Positions 44,379-55,021 are shown, counted from the first letter of the stretch. The stretch is 64,000 bases of DNA from Putridiphycobacter sp045107045 (GCA_045107045.1 JBGCFR010000011.1:34202-98201); one strand, 5' to 3'. Notes: a model not told the origin generated them from the sequence alone. Program-made: numbers and translations.

Positions 44379-47300
44379 TTATCGCAATAAAGTAATATTA
44401 CCTTTAATTAGATTTTCCTGACCATCCACACAAATTGCTGTCAAATGGTATACATAAACATCTGGGTCTAACATTTTACCTTTAAAAGTACCATCCCAAC
44501 CAATAGATTGGTCATTGGTTTCAAAAACTAATTCTCCCCATCGATCAAAAATCTTAAATTGAATCTCTGATATATTTTGTCCTCTTACAAATACCATATC
44601 ATTATTCCCGTCTTGCCCAGGTGTAAATGCAGTGGGCACAAAAACGTAGATATCTCCGCAAACAAATTCCAATACTCTAACCGTCAATTTGGCTGATTTG
44701 GTGCAAACTCCGTTTTTAAGAGTAGCCGTAAACGTAGTATTATCATTTAATGGATATGTTTTAGTTACTCTGCTATTAGGGTTCAACACTAAGTTGCTTG
44801 GTGTCCATGAATAACTGTAGGTGGAAATATTTGGTAATGCTATCAATTCACTTGCCCCTCCCTTTGCCAATTCTGTTGGGTTTGCAATTACCTCAATTAA
44901 ATCTTCATCAATATTATCAACATTCACCCAAACTGAATCATAAAATGGACAGCCATTAATAGTTGCTGTGGCATAAAAATATTGCGAGACGGAAGGTTTT
45001 GCAGTCGCGGTTCCGAGCACTTGATCCTCCTCTATTAAATCAATATTAGGGCTCCAATCAATGAGTACATTTGATCCGGCTGGCTTATTAGCAAAGAGGT
45101 TAACTTGATCACCCAAGCAAATATTAGCAGGTGGTGAAAGGTCTATGATATCGCCACTGAACTGGACAACCACCGAGTCAATTATATCACAAATCGAATT
45201 GCCATTTGAAATTTTACAATAAAAAACAGTCCCAATACTAGGTGAAATGCTAATTATTGAATCTAGAATCCCAGAATTAAGTGGGTTGTTAAAATTTATA
45301 TTATCAGCCCATGTAAAGCGAGTGGCTGTTCCAAAGCTATTGGCAATTAAATCAAAATTGGTAATGTCATCACCACAAATTATGGTATCATTTGTGAGTT
45401 CAAGAGACGGGGTTGGTAATACAGTAATGATTCTTTTAGCTGTATCCGTTAAATTACAAATGGCATCAGTAATGTGCAAAACGGCTTCATAAGTGCCTGA
45501 TTCAGTATATTCAACAATAGGATTGACCCCCCCTTGAATAATGGTTCCACCAGAGCTTAAATCCCAAACTGAACTATTGGGATCATTACTTTGATTTGCA
45601 AAATTAATAGTTAATGGACTACAGCCTTGAATTGAACTAACCGTAAATTCTGCATCAGGCACAATTTGAAAATCAAATTTAAAAAGGAGATTATTACAGT
45701 TGGTAGAATTATTTGTAGCAGACCAAGCTCCGGGTGTAACTGGAAAGTCATCATTATTACTGCAACCCGCACATACGGATTGATAAATCACTCCTTTCTT
45801 ATCAAATCGAGAAGTCCCTCCATCTACATGTTCTCGAGAATCCTCACCTCCAATATAGCTTCCATATAACAAGTTTTCTGCATTTCGTTCTAGCACGAAA
45901 AGATAAAAATCGAAACCATCCTGAGGTGCTGATTGAAAAGCATCAGGAGAAATTGGCATTCCAGTTAAACCTGCACTACCATTAGGCAAAAGAATACTTC
46001 GGCCCCAACCTGATACATAAACGTTACCACAAACGTCTACTAAAAAAGCAGCTGGTGAGATATTAATTTGTCCGTTTCCATTTCCAAAAACAGTTGAGTA
46101 CTCGATAGCCGTTAAACTTGGATTTAATTTCATAATGAATTGACCACTATTTGGGTTTGAATAATTGGCACTAATTAATGGAATATTGCCTAACGATTGC
46201 CCTACAATGTATATATTATCATCTCGATCAATTTCAACAAATATGCATTGATCATAAGCAGGAGTACCAATATAAGTAGATTGAACTATAGCAGAACCAT
46301 CTCCTTCAATTTTAGCGACAAATCCATCAGCACCACCATCCAAATATGTTGTGTTTAATCCTCCAGTGGTATCTGGTAAATTATTGGAAGAGGTCCCTCC
46401 AGCTATTATGACATTGAAAGATGAATCAATTTTTACTGAATAACTGGCATCATTCCCAGAACCACCATAATAACTGGACCACAATAGTGATGAAAAATCA
46501 GCTGATAACTTAAACAATACGCCATCTTGCATACCCGCATTATTCAATTGAAAAGGGTTTTGAGTTGGAAAATCTGTTGAATGTGTGCTTGAAGTCACCA
46601 AAACGTTATTGAACTCATCTAACATAATCTCTCCGCGAAATTGATCACCATAATTAGTGGTTAAATCACCATAATTATAAACAAAGCCTGTAGGATTAGC
46701 ACCAGGAATATAAGCAAGGCTTGATTCATTATAGTTAACGCCATCATTCCCACTACCTCCAATGTATGTAGAACCCAATAAATTAGCACCATTATCACTA
46801 AACTTGGCGACAAAAATATCAGTTCCTTCTGCAGTATAAAACACGCCATTTCGATAAAAATTCAAACTATCCTCTCCTCCTGCATGTCCACTCTGAAAGG
46901 CATTAACAGTTGGAAAATCTAAACTTGAAGTGGCACCGTACAAATAAATATTGTTATCCTGGTCACAAATTAAACTATGCACAGTTTCAGTGCCAGTAAA
47001 ATCGTTCCCCCCACCTATAAAGGTAGTCCACAACATATCAGTACCTGTTTCATTGTATTTACTAATAAACACATCAGAAATACCATAGCTTGCTGAATTT
47101 AATCCAGTAAAGTTAGTTAATGTATCATATGTATTAATTACAGTTGGGTAACTATTCCCAAAAACAATTCCACCTGCATAAGCCTTTCCGTCATAGGCGT
47201 ATGTAGCCGTCATTCCAAAATTGTCAGAACTGGCACCATTATATGTTGCAAAAATTAAAACAGGGTCAATAACTAGTTCAACGTTGTGGTCATAGTCTCC

Positions 47301-47987
47301 TAATTGGAAAGAAAGAACATTATTTTTATCCACGTTGAATTTACTACTAATTTCAATTACTCTACCATTCTTAATCTGGTACACATATGGTTTTTGTTCA
47401 ATAATTTGACCTAGACCAGTATAAATAATTACGTTTCCATTTTTTAAATGTTTAATTTTATTTGCCCCCTTATACTCAATTTTTATCTCCGAATAATTTG
47501 CCTTTGGCGCAACGTGATATTCGTATTTCAGGGCTTGATCTTTTTCATAGAACACCAGATCTATACCTTTATACAAACTTTTGTATTTTATTGTATTGTA
47601 ACTCCGATTTTTTGATGTCCATTTTGACCGGTCATTTCCAATGAAATAATTATAATATACAGTACTCGGGTATAGTGACTCTATCTTAAAGTTTTCATTC
47701 GAATTTAAGAATTTAGCATAGACTAATTGTTGTCTAGCAGACTCAGTTGTCTCGTGTTTATCGAAACTAGCATGATGATGATTTGCTTGATCTGTAAACT
47801 GATAAAGTATTCCTTTTTTTTCAAGCCAAATATTACCAGCAGTAACATTAGCTTTATACAAAACTTGTTCAGGCCACTGCCCCTTATTTTCAATGAACTT
47901 GTAATTACCTACCATTTGTTCTATTTCCTGCCCAAAAGCTGAAAACAAAAGAAATATAAATACAGAGGAAAGAAAATAGCCTTTCAT
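44379..47987 (-). CDS. Large secreted SBBP/PKD protein with type B (CHU_C) T9SS sorting domain
   Basis: 1202 residues. Signal peptide (..LFSAFGQ) is followed by an N-terminal domain with FIENKGQWPEQVLYKA, typical of DUF7948-type proteins, and many SBBP repeats (about 250-760: repeated FIGGGND, STYIGGSGNDGVNY, SSYYGGSGNDASYS). A PKD-type domain follows (EFTVSSIQGCSPLTINFANQS). The final 90 residues are the gliding-motility-associated CHU_C domain: VPTAFTPGQDGNNDMVFV, FKIFDRWGELVFET, DVYVYHLTA. It should be exported by T9SS and act at the cell surface, probably as an adhesin or structural protein. The cognate PorP/SprF gene follows directly. Confidence 0.92.
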   Translation of the reverse strand: MKGYFLSSVFIFLLFSAFGQEIEQMVGNYKFIENKGQWPEQVLYKANVTAGNIWLEKKGILYQFTDQANHHHASFDKHETTESARQQLVYAKFLNSNENFKIESLYPSTVYYNYFIGNDRSKWTSKNRSYNTIKYKSLYKGIDLVFYEKDQALKYEYHVAPKANYSEIKIEYKGANKIKHLKNGNVIIYTGLGQIIEQKPYVYQIKNGRVIEISSKFNVDKNNVLSFQLGDYDHNVELVIDPVLIFATYNGASSDNFGMTATYAYDGKAYAGGIVFGNSYPTVINTYDTLTNFTGLNSASYGISDVFISKYNETGTDMLWTTFIGGGNDFTGTETVHSLICDQDNNIYLYGATSSLDFPTVNAFQSGHAGGEDSLNFYRNGVFYTAEGTDIFVAKFSDNGANLLGSTYIGGSGNDGVNYNESSLAYIPGANPTGFVYNYGDLTTNYGDQFRGEIMLDEFNNVLVTSSTHSTDFPTQNPFQLNNAGMQDGVLFKLSADFSSLLWSSYYGGSGNDASYSVKIDSSFNVIIAGGTSSNNLPDTTGGLNTTYLDGGADGFVAKIEGDGSAIVQSTYIGTPAYDQCIFVEIDRDDNIYIVGQSLGNIPLISANYSNPNSGQFIMKLNPSLTAIEYSTVFGNGNGQINISPAAFLVDVCGNVYVSGWGRSILLPNGSAGLTGMPISPDAFQSAPQDGFDFYLFVLERNAENLLYGSYIGGEDSREHVDGGTSRFDKKGVIYQSVCAGCSNNDDFPVTPGAWSATNNSTNCNNLLFKFDFQIVPDAEFTVSSIQGCSPLTINFANQSNDPNSSVWDLSSGGTIIQGGVNPIVEYTESGTYEAVLHITDAICNLTDTAKRIITVLPTPSLELTNDTIICGDDITNFDLIANSFGTATRFTWADNINFNNPLNSGILDSIISISPSIGTVFYCKISNGNSICDIIDSVVVQFSGDIIDLSPPANICLGDQVNLFANKPAGSNVLIDWSPNIDLIEEDQVLGTATAKPSVSQYFYATATINGCPFYDSVWVNVDNIDEDLIEVIANPTELAKGGASELIALPNISTYSYSWTPSNLVLNPNSRVTKTYPLNDNTTFTATLKNGVCTKSAKLTVRVLEFVCGDIYVFVPTAFTPGQDGNNDMVFVRGQNISEIQFKIFDRWGELVFETNDQSIGWDGTFKGKMLDPDVYVYHLTAICVDGQENLIKGNITLLR

Positions 47988-48192
47988 ATTACTAAATTAA
48001 GCAAATATTAAATCATATCTATTAATATGACTTGTAATAAGACAAAGAAGTTGCTTTATTTTAAATTGTAATTGAAGAAGCTTATTATTATAGAATTACG
48101 AAATCCAATAATAGTCTTACTTACAATAACTGAATTTTTCAATAATGCGATAACTATTAAACACAAAAACGGACTTATATTTAAAAAACAAT

Positions 48193-48200
48193 TAAATTTG
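48193..48200 (+). promoter_or_regulatory. -7 box for the glutamate dehydrogenase gene
   Basis: TAAATTTG, an exact TAnnTTTG match. It gives a transcription start about 20 bases before the ATG at 48227. A clear -33 element is not seen. Confidence 0.5.
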
Positions 48201-48226
48201 TTACCATAAATTTTATAACCAAAATC

Positions 48227-49582
48227 ATGGCAAATCAATTTCAAGCTCAGATAGATGAGTTTATGGCTAAAGTAAAATTAACAAACGGACATGAAACCGA
48301 GTTTTTACAGGCTGTTGAGGAAGTAGCAGAAGCTATTATCCCATTTATGGATGAAAACCCAAAATACGCTGGTATTAATTTATTAGAACGTATGGTTGAA
48401 CCAGAAAGAACGATCATTTTTAGAGTTCCTTGGTTAGATGATAACGGAGATATTCAAGTAAACAGAGGTTTTAGAGTTGAGTTTAACTCTGCAATTGGAC
48501 CATATAAAGGCGGATTAAGATTTCATCCATCTGTAAACTTATCAATTTTAAAGTTTTTAGGTTTTGAACAAGTATTCAAAAACTCATTAACAACATTACC
48601 AATGGGTGGTGGTAAAGGCGGATCTGATTTTAATCCAAAAGGAAAATCAGACAACGAAGTGATGAAGTTTTGTCAATCATTCATGACTGAATTATCTCGT
48701 CATATCGGTCCAAATACAGATGTGCCTGCTGGTGACATAGGTGTTGGTGGACGTGAGATTGGTTATATGTTTGGACAATATAAAAGATTAAGAAACGAAT
48801 TTACTGGTGTTTTAACTGGTAAAGGAAGAAACTGGGGTGGATCATTGATTCGTCCTGAAGCGACAGGATACGGAACTGTTTATTTTGCTAAAGAAATGTT
48901 AGCCACAAAAGGTGATTCATTTGAAGGTAAAACCGTTGTAATTTCAGGTTCTGGTAACGTGGCACAATATGCTTGTGAAAAAGCAACTCAATTCGGAGGT
49001 AAAGTCATTACCATGTCAGATTCTAAAGGATATATTATAGATCCTGCTGGCATTGATGCCGATAAATTAGCTTGGATTCAAGATTTAAAAAATAATAGAA
49101 GAGGAAGAATTTCTGAGTATGCAGCTCAATTCCCAGGTTCTACTTTCCATGAAGGAAAAAGACCTTGGGGTGAAAAAGCAGAGATCGCTTTACCATGTGC
49201 CACTCAAAACGAATTGAATGGTGAAGAAGGAAAAGCATTATTAGCAAATGGATGCATTTGCGTGGCTGAAGGGGCGAACATGCCTTGTACACCTGAAGCA
49301 ATTGCTGCGTTCCATGCTGCACATATTTTATTTTCTCCAGGAAAAGCGTCAAACGCTGGTGGTGTAGCCACTTCTGGATTAGAAATGTCACAAAACTCTT
49401 TACGTTTGTCATGGACTGCCGAAGAAGTAGATGAAAAATTACACGGTATTATGGTATCCATTCATGAAGCTTGTGTAGAATACGGAAAAGACGCCAATGG
49501 ATATGTTGACTACGTAAAAGGTGCAAACATTGCAGGATTCGTTAAAGTAGCGGATTCTATGATGGACCAAGGCTTAGTTTAG
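48227..49582 (+). CDS. gdhA: NADP-type glutamate dehydrogenase
   Basis: 451 residues, the length of hexameric class I GDH. It interconverts 2-oxoglutarate plus ammonia and glutamate. Substrate-binding lysine motifs are present: GPYKGGLRFHPSVN, and LPMGGGKGGSDFNPKGKS with the catalytic Lys. PAGDIGVGGREIGYM and the Rossmann segment VISGSGNVAQYA follow. Length and pattern fit the NADP(H)-specific assimilatory enzyme, although cofactor preference is inferred. It is a single gene with its own promoter and terminator. Confidence 0.96.
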   Translation: MANQFQAQIDEFMAKVKLTNGHETEFLQAVEEVAEAIIPFMDENPKYAGINLLERMVEPERTIIFRVPWLDDNGDIQVNRGFRVEFNSAIGPYKGGLRFHPSVNLSILKFLGFEQVFKNSLTTLPMGGGKGGSDFNPKGKSDNEVMKFCQSFMTELSRHIGPNTDVPAGDIGVGGREIGYMFGQYKRLRNEFTGVLTGKGRNWGGSLIRPEATGYGTVYFAKEMLATKGDSFEGKTVVISGSGNVAQYACEKATQFGGKVITMSDSKGYIIDPAGIDADKLAWIQDLKNNRRGRISEYAAQFPGSTFHEGKRPWGEKAEIALPCATQNELNGEEGKALLANGCICVAEGANMPCTPEAIAAFHAAHILFSPGKASNAGGVATSGLEMSQNSLRLSWTAEEVDEKLHGIMVSIHEACVEYGKDANGYVDYVKGANIAGFVKVADSMMDQGLV

Positions 49583-49614
49583 AGAAGTCGTTTTACATCT
49601 TTAATAGAAACTTT

Positions 49615-49643
49615 GAAACCCCTTCACTATGTGAAGGGGTTTC
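49615..49643 (+). terminator. Terminator after gdhA
   Basis: A perfect 13-bp stem (49615-49627 with 49631-49643) and 3-nt loop. Only a short T run follows, so a pure intrinsic terminator is likely but not certain. Confidence 0.7.
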
Positions 49644-49666
49644 CTGCTTATTAAAGAAGAATTTTT

Positions 49667-49674
49667 TAACTTTG
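49667..49674 (+). promoter_or_regulatory. -7 box for the GNAT acetyltransferase gene
   Basis: TAACTTTG is an exact TAnnTTTG match, placing the transcription start about 18 bases before the ATG at 49699. This also argues against the TTG at 49672 as the translation start. Confidence 0.5.
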
Positions 49675-49698
49675 AGCGAGTCAATTCTAATTATTCCA

Positions 49699-50124
49699 AT
49701 GCAAAACATCACATTCAAGCTCATCCCTCCCTCAGAAATCCAAACCGCATTGCCGCTTCTAATGCTTTTAAACAAGGATGAAACAAAAGATATTCTTTTT
49801 GAAAGATTAATAGAGATGACTAGCCAAAATTATGAATGTGTTGGTGTCTATAATGGTAGTAGATTAATCGGAATTTCCGGTTTATGGTTTCAAACGAGAC
49901 ACTACAGTGGCAGAAGTATTGAACCTGACCATGTAATTATTCATGATGATTACCGTAACAAGGGAATTGGCAAACAATTGTTTGATTGGATAGATAATTA
50001 TGCGAAAGATAAAGGATGTGCAGCCGTGGAGTTAAATAGCTATGTAGCCAATACAGCCTCACATAAGTTTTACTATAATGAAGACTTTGTGATTATGGGA
50101 TTTCATTTTGTGAAGAGGTTTTAA
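49699..50124 (+). CDS. GNAT family N-acetyltransferase
   Basis: 141 residues from the ATG at 49699 (MQNITFKLIPPSE). An earlier TTG at 49672 sits inside the -7 box and is not favoured. The acetyl-CoA-binding motif A is clear: VIIHDDYRNKGIGKQLFDW (pattern V...R..GIG..L), preceded by GISGLWFQTRHY and followed by ELNSYVANTASHKFYYNEDF. Substrate is unknown (small-molecule amine or protein N-terminus). Single gene. Confidence 0.88.
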   Translation: MQNITFKLIPPSEIQTALPLLMLLNKDETKDILFERLIEMTSQNYECVGVYNGSRLIGISGLWFQTRHYSGRSIEPDHVIIHDDYRNKGIGKQLFDWIDNYAKDKGCAAVELNSYVANTASHKFYYNEDFVIMGFHFVKRF

Positions 50125-50260
50125 CTCCTAATACTGATGCACTAAATCAAAACTCCATCCTCCTGAATACTGCTATCGATAAAAATTTGAAATACTCGGA
50201 TTATAAATTCACTCGAGCTGACATTTTTCGAAAATCTGAGTGCATTAAAAAAAAGTATAA

Positions 50261-50291
50261 AAAATGCCTCAACTAAAAGTTGAAGCATTTC
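50261..50291 (-). terminator. Terminator after the DUF3467 gene
   Basis: Stem of about 13 bp with one mismatch around the loop aaa. The A tract on the left gives a U run on the minus strand. Confidence 0.75.
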
Positions 50292-50315
50292 TACAATAAA
50301 TATATTTCAATAATT

Positions 50316-50630
50316 TTAAGCCTCAGTAGTTGGTCCACCAAAATTCATTGGCATGCCTCCATGTTGCGGGCTATTTTCTTTAATTGGACCATGGATGGCT
50401 TCAAATTTGCTTACATTCTCCGCTAATGCTTTTACTAATTTCTTAGCATTATCAGGCGTTAAAACAATTCTTGACTTCACCTTTCCCTTGGGAATACCAG
50501 GCATTAATTGAATAAAATCTACAATAAACTCACTATGTGAATGTGTAATTATTGAAAGATTCGAGTATAAACCATCTGCTATTTCTTCAGGTAATTCAAT
50601 ATTAATTTGGTTTTCTTTTTGATCGCTCAT
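50316..50630 (-). CDS. DUF3467 domain protein
   Basis: 104 residues with the DUF3467 pattern: INIELPEEIADGLYSNLSIITHSHSEFIVDF, GIPKGKVKSRIVLTP and an AKKLVKALAENV helix. It is commonly found directly downstream of rpoC in Bacteroidetes, as here. The function is not established. It has its own terminator, and a terminator also separates it from rpoC, so read-through is probably limited. Confidence 0.88.
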   Translation of the reverse strand: MSDQKENQINIELPEEIADGLYSNLSIITHSHSEFIVDFIQLMPGIPKGKVKSRIVLTPDNAKKLVKALAENVSKFEAIHGPIKENSPQHGGMPMNFGGPTTEA

Positions 50631-50642
50631 GTCATTTTTATT

Positions 50643-50677
50643 AAAAAAAAACGCCTCAACTGGTTGAGACGTTTTTT
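50643..50677 (-). terminator. Terminator after rpoC
   Basis: Stem acgcctcaac/gttgagacgt (one mismatch) with a loop of two bases and T-rich flank on the minus strand, directly after the rpoC stop codon. Confidence 0.8.
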
Positions 50678-50685
50678 AAGTTAAT

Positions 50686-53600
50686 TTATTCTGCTTCTTG
50701 AACTTCTTCTTCCACAACAACTTCGTTGTAATCCTCTTGACTACCAACAACAATGTTTTGGAATTCTCTGAACCCTGTTCCTGCTGGAATTTTATGTCCA
50801 ACAATAACATTTTCTTTTAAGCCCAGTAGATTATCTTGCTTTCCGTTAAGTGCTGCTTCATTTAATACTTTTGTCGTTTCCTGGAAGGAAGCGGCAGAAA
50901 TGAAACTACGAGTCTGTAACGACGCTTTTGTAATACCCTGAAGCATTGGCTTAGCTGTTGCAGGAACCGCTTCGTAAGCTTCAATTAAAGCTTTGTCTTT
51001 ACGCTTCAGCATTGTATTTTCATCACGCAATCTTCTTGCAGTAATAATTTCACCTGCCTTTACATTTTCAGACTCACCTGAACCAGTGACAACCATTTTA
51101 CCGTATAAAGCATTGTTTTCTTCAAAGAAATCAGCTTTATGGATTGATTGACCTTGTAAGAACTTAGTATCTCCCGGATCCTCAATATCTACCTTTAACA
51201 TCATCTGGCGAACAATGACTTCAAAATGTTTGTCATTTATCTTCACACCTTGTAAACGGTATACTTCTTGAACTTCATTTACTAAATATTCTTGAACAGC
51301 TGTTGGGCCTTTAATATTCAAGATATCTTTCGGAGTAATTGCACCATCAGACAATGATTGTCCTGCTTTCACATAATCATTTTCTTGAACTAAAATATGC
51401 TTAGATAAAGGTGCTAAATATTTACGCTTTTCACCTGTTCTTGATTCAACAATCACTTCCCTGTTACCACGCTTTATTTTACCGTAACTCACAATACCGT
51501 CAATCTCAGTAACCGTTGCAGGATTAGATGGATTTCTGGCTTCAAATAGCTCAGTTACTCTTGGTAAACCACCTGTAATATCACCAGACTTACCTGAAAC
51601 TCTTGGAATTTTCACCAAAATTTCACCAGGCTCAGACTTAGCGCCATCACTAGTAATAATGTGAGCATTCACCGGTAAAGAAAAAGATTTAATTACCTCT
51701 TTCGTTTTAGGGTCAACCACTTTAATTGTTGGTGCGATTTTTTTATTTCTAGTTTCAATAATTACTTTTTCAGTAAATCCTGTTTGCTCATCAATCTCTT
51801 CACGGAAAGTTTCCCCTTCATTAATGTGTTCAAATTCAATTTTACCTTTAACATCAGAAACAATAACAGCGTTATATGGATCCCATGTACAAATTACATC
51901 TCCTTTTTTAATCTTGCGTTTTCCTTTAATTTCAAATTGTGAACCGTAAGGAATAATGTGTGTTGAAAGAACAGAATTATTCTCTTCATCAATCACTTTT
52001 ACTTCACCAGATCTTCCAATTACAATCTCTACATCCTTTCCTTCACCGTCATTTTTAGTAATGGTTTTAATATCTTCCATTTCTAATTTACCAGTAAACT
52101 TAGCTTTGATAGATGATTCATCAGCAATATTTGAGGCTGTACCACCAACGTGGAACGTTCTCAATGTTAACTGTGTACCTGGTTCACCAATTGATTGTGC
52201 AGCAATTACTCCAACAGCATCACCTTTTACAGCACTATAACTAGTTGAAAGATTTCTACCATAACATTTAACACAAACACCTCTTTTTAATTCACAGGTC
52301 AATACAGAACGTGCTTCAACTTCATCAATATCTGCTTCCTCAATTAATCGGGCATATTTTTCAGTGATCTCTTGTCCACCTTCAATGATTAATTCACGAG
52401 TATCAGGGTGCTTAATATCAACAACAGCCGTACGACCTAAAATTCGGTCATATAACGATTCTGCAATATCATCATTCTTCTTTAAAGCAGTTACCGTAAT
52501 ACCTCTTAAGGTACCACAATCCTCTTCGTTAATCACTACATCTTGAGCTACATCTACTAAACGACGAGTTAAGTAACCAGCATCTGCCGTTTTAAGGGCT
52601 GTATCGGCCAAACCTTTACGGGCACCGTGAGTAGAAATAAAGTAATCAAAGATGGTTAATCCTTCTTTAAAGTTAGATAGAATTGGATTTTCAATAATAT
52701 CTTGAGATGACGCCCCAGATTTTTGTGGTTTTGCCATCAAGCCTCTCATTCCTGACAACTGACGAATTTGCTCCTTAGAACCCCTTGCGCCAGAATCCAT
52801 CATCATAAAGATAGAGTTGAATCCTTGTTGGTCAGTTTTAATTTTATCCATCAATCTAGATGTTAACCTAGTATTGGTGTGAGTCCAAATATCAATAATT
52901 TGGTTATAACGTTCGTTATTAGTAATTAGACCCATATTATAATTGGCCATTACTTCGTCCACTTCATTTTGAGCAACATCAACCAACTCTTCTTTATCTT
53001 TCGGAATAATTACATCATCCAATACAAATGATAAACCTCCAGAAAATGCCATATTATAACCTAAAGTTTTAATATCATCTAAGAATTGTGCTGTTCTAGC
53101 AGAACCACATTTTTCTAACACTTTCGAGATAATATCTCTCAATGCTTTTTTGGTTAAAATATCATCAACGAATCCAACCTGTTGAGGCACAAATTCATTA
53201 AACATTATTCTACCAGCAGTCGTTTCAATAATTTTCGAAGCTATATCTCCATTATCATCCATAATATCCAAACGCACTTTAATTTGTGCATGAATATCAA
53301 GCTTGTTTTCATTAATGGCAATATTTACTTCCTCCGCAGAATAAAAAGTTCCACCTTCGCCCTTTACTATAAGTTCCTTAGTGCTTTTTCTTAGTTTGGT
53401 CATATAATAAAGACCTAAAACCATATCCTGTGATGGTACAGTAATAGGTGCACCATTTGCAGAGTTTCGAATATTGTGCGAAGACAACATGAGTAATTGA
53501 GCTTCCAGAATTGCAGCGTTACCTAGTGGTAAGTGAACTGCCATTTGATCCCCATCAAAATCGGCGTTAAAGGCAGTACATACTAACGGGTGAAGTCTAA

Positions 53601-54990
53601 TTGCTTTTCCTTCAATTAATTTAGGCTGGAAAGACTGAATTCCCAATCTGTGGAGTGTTGGGGCTCTGTTTAAAAGTACTGGATGTCCTTTCAATACATT
53701 TTCTAAAATATCCCAAACTACTGCTTCCTTCTTATCAACTATTTTTTTAGCAGACTTTACAGTTTTTACAATCCCTCTTTCAATTAGTTTTCTAATGATA
53801 AATGGCTTATATAACTCAGCTGCCATATCTTTAGGCAAACCACATTCGTGCAGTTTCAAATTTGGTCCAACAACAATTACCGAACGTGCAGAATAATCAA
53901 CACGCTTACCCAATAAGTTTTGACGGAAACGACCTTGCTTACCTTTTAATGAATCAGATAAAGATTTTAACGGACGGTTAGATTCTGTTTTTACAGCTGA
54001 TGATTTTCTAGAGTTATCAAATAATGAATCTACAGACTCCTGCAACATCCTTTTTTCGTTTCTCAAAATAACCTCTGGTGCTTTAATCTCTAATAATCGC
54101 TTTAAACGGTTATTTCTAATAATGACTCTTCTATATAAATCATTCAAATCAGATGTAGCAAAACGACCACCATCTAATGGTACTAAAGGACGTAATTCTG
54201 GTGGAATAACTGGCACCACCTTCACTATCATCCATTCTGGTCTGTTTTCAACTCTAGTATGAGAATCTCTTAAAGATTCTACAACCTGAAGTCTTTTTAA
54301 TGCTTCCTTCTTTCTTTGTTGAGAAGTTTCATTATTAGCACTATGTCTTAAATCAAAAGACAAAGTATCTAGGTCTAACCTTTGTAATAAATCATGCAAT
54401 GCTTCCGCACCCATTTTAGCAATAAACTTATTTGGGTCAGAATCTTCTAAATATTGATTCTCTTTTGGTAATTCGTCAATGATGTCTAAATATTCTTCTT
54501 CAGTTAAGAAGTCCATATATTCTAACGTCTCATCATCTTGACGTTCCGCAATACCTTTTTGGATCACTACATATCTTTCGTAATATATAATTTGATCCAA
54601 TTTTTTAGTTGGTAAGCCTAATAGGTAACCAATTTTATTAGGTAATGAACGGAAATACCAAATATGCGCTACTGGTACCACTAATGAAATGTGACCCATT
54701 CGCTCTCTACGCACTTTCTTTTCTGTTACTTCAACACCACAACGGTCACAAACAATTCCTTTATATCGAATTCGTTTGTATTTTCCACAATGACATTCGT
54801 AATCTTTGACAGGTCCAAAAATACGTTCACAAAATAAACCATCACGTTCAGGTTTATAAGTACGGTAATTTATAGTTTCAGGCTTTAAAACTTCACCGTA
54901 AGACTTTTCTAAAATCTGTTCTGGTGAGGCTAAACTAATTGTAATTCTATTAAAATTACTTCTGGTCTGTGTTTCTTTTCTGTAAGCCAT
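50686..54990 (-). CDS. rpoC: DNA-directed RNA polymerase beta' subunit
   Basis: 1434 residues. The N-terminal zinc site is present (CHCGKYKRIRYKGIVCDRCG). The catalytic NADFDGDQMAVHLP motif coordinates the active-site magnesium, and the second zinc site is near CELKRGVCVKCYGRN. The trigger-loop/bridge-helix region includes IAAQSIGEPGTQLTLRTFHVGG. A lineage-typical insertion region follows between about 955 and 1170. It lies 31 bases downstream of rpoB in the conserved rplKAJL-rpoBC cluster. Confidence 0.99.
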   Translation of the reverse strand: MAYRKETQTRSNFNRITISLASPEQILEKSYGEVLKPETINYRTYKPERDGLFCERIFGPVKDYECHCGKYKRIRYKGIVCDRCGVEVTEKKVRRERMGHISLVVPVAHIWYFRSLPNKIGYLLGLPTKKLDQIIYYERYVVIQKGIAERQDDETLEYMDFLTEEEYLDIIDELPKENQYLEDSDPNKFIAKMGAEALHDLLQRLDLDTLSFDLRHSANNETSQQRKKEALKRLQVVESLRDSHTRVENRPEWMIVKVVPVIPPELRPLVPLDGGRFATSDLNDLYRRVIIRNNRLKRLLEIKAPEVILRNEKRMLQESVDSLFDNSRKSSAVKTESNRPLKSLSDSLKGKQGRFRQNLLGKRVDYSARSVIVVGPNLKLHECGLPKDMAAELYKPFIIRKLIERGIVKTVKSAKKIVDKKEAVVWDILENVLKGHPVLLNRAPTLHRLGIQSFQPKLIEGKAIRLHPLVCTAFNADFDGDQMAVHLPLGNAAILEAQLLMLSSHNIRNSANGAPITVPSQDMVLGLYYMTKLRKSTKELIVKGEGGTFYSAEEVNIAINENKLDIHAQIKVRLDIMDDNGDIASKIIETTAGRIMFNEFVPQQVGFVDDILTKKALRDIISKVLEKCGSARTAQFLDDIKTLGYNMAFSGGLSFVLDDVIIPKDKEELVDVAQNEVDEVMANYNMGLITNNERYNQIIDIWTHTNTRLTSRLMDKIKTDQQGFNSIFMMMDSGARGSKEQIRQLSGMRGLMAKPQKSGASSQDIIENPILSNFKEGLTIFDYFISTHGARKGLADTALKTADAGYLTRRLVDVAQDVVINEEDCGTLRGITVTALKKNDDIAESLYDRILGRTAVVDIKHPDTRELIIEGGQEITEKYARLIEEADIDEVEARSVLTCELKRGVCVKCYGRNLSTSYSAVKGDAVGVIAAQSIGEPGTQLTLRTFHVGGTASNIADESSIKAKFTGKLEMEDIKTITKNDGEGKDVEIVIGRSGEVKVIDEENNSVLSTHIIPYGSQFEIKGKRKIKKGDVICTWDPYNAVIVSDVKGKIEFEHINEGETFREEIDEQTGFTEKVIIETRNKKIAPTIKVVDPKTKEVIKSFSLPVNAHIITSDGAKSEPGEILVKIPRVSGKSGDITGGLPRVTELFEARNPSNPATVTEIDGIVSYGKIKRGNREVIVESRTGEKRKYLAPLSKHILVQENDYVKAGQSLSDGAITPKDILNIKGPTAVQEYLVNEVQEVYRLQGVKINDKHFEVIVRQMMLKVDIEDPGDTKFLQGQSIHKADFFEENNALYGKMVVTGSGESENVKAGEIITARRLRDENTMLKRKDKALIEAYEAVPATAKPMLQGITKASLQTRSFISAASFQETTKVLNEAALNGKQDNLLGLKENVIVGHKIPAGTGFREFQNIVVGSQEDYNEVVVEEEVQEAE

Positions 54991-55021
54991 GTTAATTTTT
55001 TTTTATTAATAAATTCTTAAA

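Noticed and set aside
48056..48244. Leftward frame of 62 codons before gdhA
   Set aside because: It overlaps the gdhA promoter and start, is AT-rich and lacks any family-like segment.
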